From positions 1 through 24,940 of the forward strand of contig CAAFWT010000063.1 in the NCBI GenBank assembly GCA_900766785.1: a stretch of 24,940 nt of DNA. Direction: 5' to 3'. This stretch comes from an uncultured Paraprevotella sp. (GTDB lineage: Bacteria > Bacteroidota > Bacteroidia > Bacteroidales > Bacteroidaceae). The notes beneath the pieces were generated by a model. That model saw only the letters and a program-made list of their open reading frames with translations. It searched no databases and was not told where the DNA came from. Shown here one piece after another: positions 23,634-24,940 of the stretch. The translations under genes and the position numbers were made by a program. Every line of letters starts with the position of its first letter. The stretch's first letter is position 1.

Positions 23634-24940
23634 ATGGCTGCATACAAACTCTTATGGGTGGATGACGAGATAGAACTCCTGGTGGCACACATCCTCTTCC
23701 TGCAGAAGAAAGGCTACGAGGTGCATACGGTCAGTAACGGACACGATGCTCTGGACCGATGTGCAGAAGAGACCTTCGACCTGATTCTGCTGGACGAGAA
23801 CATGCCCGGACTCAGCGGACTGGAGACCCTCACACGCATCAAGGAGATAAGTCCGTCCACACCCGTGGTGATGGTCACCAAGAGCGAAGAGGAAAACATC
23901 ATGGAACAGGCCATCGGCGCCAAGATTGCCGATTACCTGATAAAACCCGTAAACCCCATACAGATATTGTCCACCCTGAAGAAGAACATTCATCAGAAGG
24001 AGATTGTCACGGAGCAGACACAGTCGGCCTATCAGCAGGACTTTGGCAAACTGGGCATGCAGATAAATGACTCCATGACACTGGACGAATGGACAGAAGT
24101 GTACAAGAGACTTACATATTGGGAACTGCAACTCTCGGAGACTGACTCTGCCATGAAAGAGATGCTGGCCATGCAGCGAACTGAAGCAAACAGGGAATTC
24201 TCGAAATTCATACGGCGCAACTACATGAACTGGATGGAGAATCCCGAGGAGCGCCCCATCATGAGCCCAGATATCTTCAAGAGGAAAATCTTCCCTGCTC
24301 TCAACCAAGGGGAGAAGGTGTTTCTCATCGTCATAGACAACTTCAGGTATGACCAATGGAAAGTACTGCAGTCGGAACTGTCAGAACTCTTCACCTGCGA
24401 GGAGAGTCTCTATTGCAGCATACTGCCTACAGCCACCCAGTACGCACGAAATGCCATCTTCAGCGGACTCATGCCAAACATCATCGCCCGGATGTTTCCT
24501 GAGCTGTGGGTGGATGAAGATTCCGAAGAAGGCAAGAACCTCAACGAAGCGCCTCTCATCAAGACACAGTTTGACCGATACAGGCGGCACAACACCTTCA
24601 CATACCATAAGGTAAACGATTCCACGGCTGCCGAGAAGCTTCTGCAACAACTGCCCTCACTACAGAAATATGACCTCAACGTGGTGGTGCTGAACTTCAT
24701 AGACATGCTCTCTCATGCCAGGACCGAAAGTCGAATGGTGAGAGAACTGGCCAGCAACGAGGCCGCATACCGCAGCATCACGCTCAGCTGGTTTAGGCAT
24801 TCGGCTGTGGGCGACCTCTTCAAAGCCTTAGGTGCCACAGACTACACCATAGTGCTTACCACCGACCACGGCAGCATACGCTGTTACAACCCTATCAAGG
24901 TGGTGGGAGACAAGAACACAAACACCAACCTGCGCTACAA
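23634..24940 (+). CDS. porX: PorX response regulator with PglZ domain (3' end outside window)
   Basis: The frame is open from the ATG at 23634 to the window end, giving 435 residues of a protein usually a little over 500 long. Residues 1-120 are a CheY-like receiver: acidic pair D10/D11, phosphoacceptor Asp54 in LILLDENMPG, Thr82 in VMVTK and Lys104 in YLIKP. A helical linker (about 121-205) leads to a PglZ alkaline-phosphatase-like domain with FLIVIDNFRYDQW (Asp235), ILPTATQYARNAIFSG (a Thr near 266-268 as likely metal-side nucleophile) and TIVLTTDHGS, a metal-binding DH. PorX with PorY controls T9SS gene expression in Porphyromonas. It starts 41 nt after porW and is probably in the same operon. 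Confidence 0.95.
   Translation, partial: MAAYKLLWVDDEIELLVAHILFLQKKGYEVHTVSNGHDALDRCAEETFDLILLDENMPGLSGLETLTRIKEISPSTPVVMVTKSEEENIMEQAIGAKIADYLIKPVNPIQILSTLKKNIHQKEIVTEQTQSAYQQDFGKLGMQINDSMTLDEWTEVYKRLTYWELQLSETDSAMKEMLAMQRTEANREFSKFIRRNYMNWMENPEERPIMSPDIFKRKIFPALNQGEKVFLIVIDNFRYDQWKVLQSELSELFTCEESLYCSILPTATQYARNAIFSGLMPNIIARMFPELWVDEDSEEGKNLNEAPLIKTQFDRYRRHNTFTYHKVNDSTAAEKLLQQLPSLQKYDLNVVVLNFIDMLSHARTESRMVRELASNEAAYRSITLSWFRHSAVGDLFKALGATDYTIVLTTDHGSIRCYNPIKVVGDKNTNTNLRY

Overview
The window looks like a chromosomal segment of a member of the Bacteroidales, most likely Prevotellaceae. The reasons are: promoters of the Bacteroidetes TAnnTTTG type in front of several genes; no consistent Shine-Dalgarno sequences; large secreted proteins ending in type IX secretion (T9SS) C-terminal sorting domains; and the T9SS genes porW (sprE) and porX side by side. 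Base composition is close to balanced and codon use looks even throughout, so no part stands out as freshly acquired.

Layout. Positions 1-190 hold a striking array of four identical 12-bp palindromes with an exact 22-bp period. Positions 191-6993 (all minus strand) carry a small nucleotidyltransferase-like gene, a secreted GH97 glycosidase with CBM35 and sorting domains, and a 1191-residue multidomain surface protein with two discoidin-like domains. After an AT-rich gap, 7481-8293 (plus) encodes an exported TPR protein with an apparently leaderless transcript. Positions 8308-12470 (minus) form a tight four-gene glycan cluster: acyltransferase, GT-A glycosyltransferase, GT4 and GT2. Positions 13029-16796 (plus) hold a Tat-exported Gfo/Idh/MocA oxidoreductase and a HEAT-repeat/DUF1080 (3-keto-disaccharide hydrolase family) protein, a pairing that suggests oxidation-assisted glycoside cleavage. 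A fucosyltransferase-like gene (16924-17754, minus) faces them across a double-hairpin terminator.

Positions 17786-18658 are a gene-poor, repeat-rich stretch. It contains a second palindrome array with the same 12+10 bp design as the first, an orphan terminator, and a copy of the sequence flanking the first array. A tRNA-Pro(GGG) gene (minus) follows. Then comes the plus-strand cluster aroA, a small membrane protein with a CCxxHxxC motif, porW and porX (porX is cut by the window end).

How the parts fit: GH97 and the 1191-residue protein look like T9SS cargo, and porW/porX are T9SS accessory and regulatory genes about 17 kb away. The glycan cluster and the fucosyltransferase-like gene may build surface polysaccharide, but this is inference. 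The most unusual feature is the pair of 22-bp-period palindrome arrays, which share spacing, spacer starts and flanking sequence but differ in the core hexamer of the palindrome. I do not recognise them as a described element.
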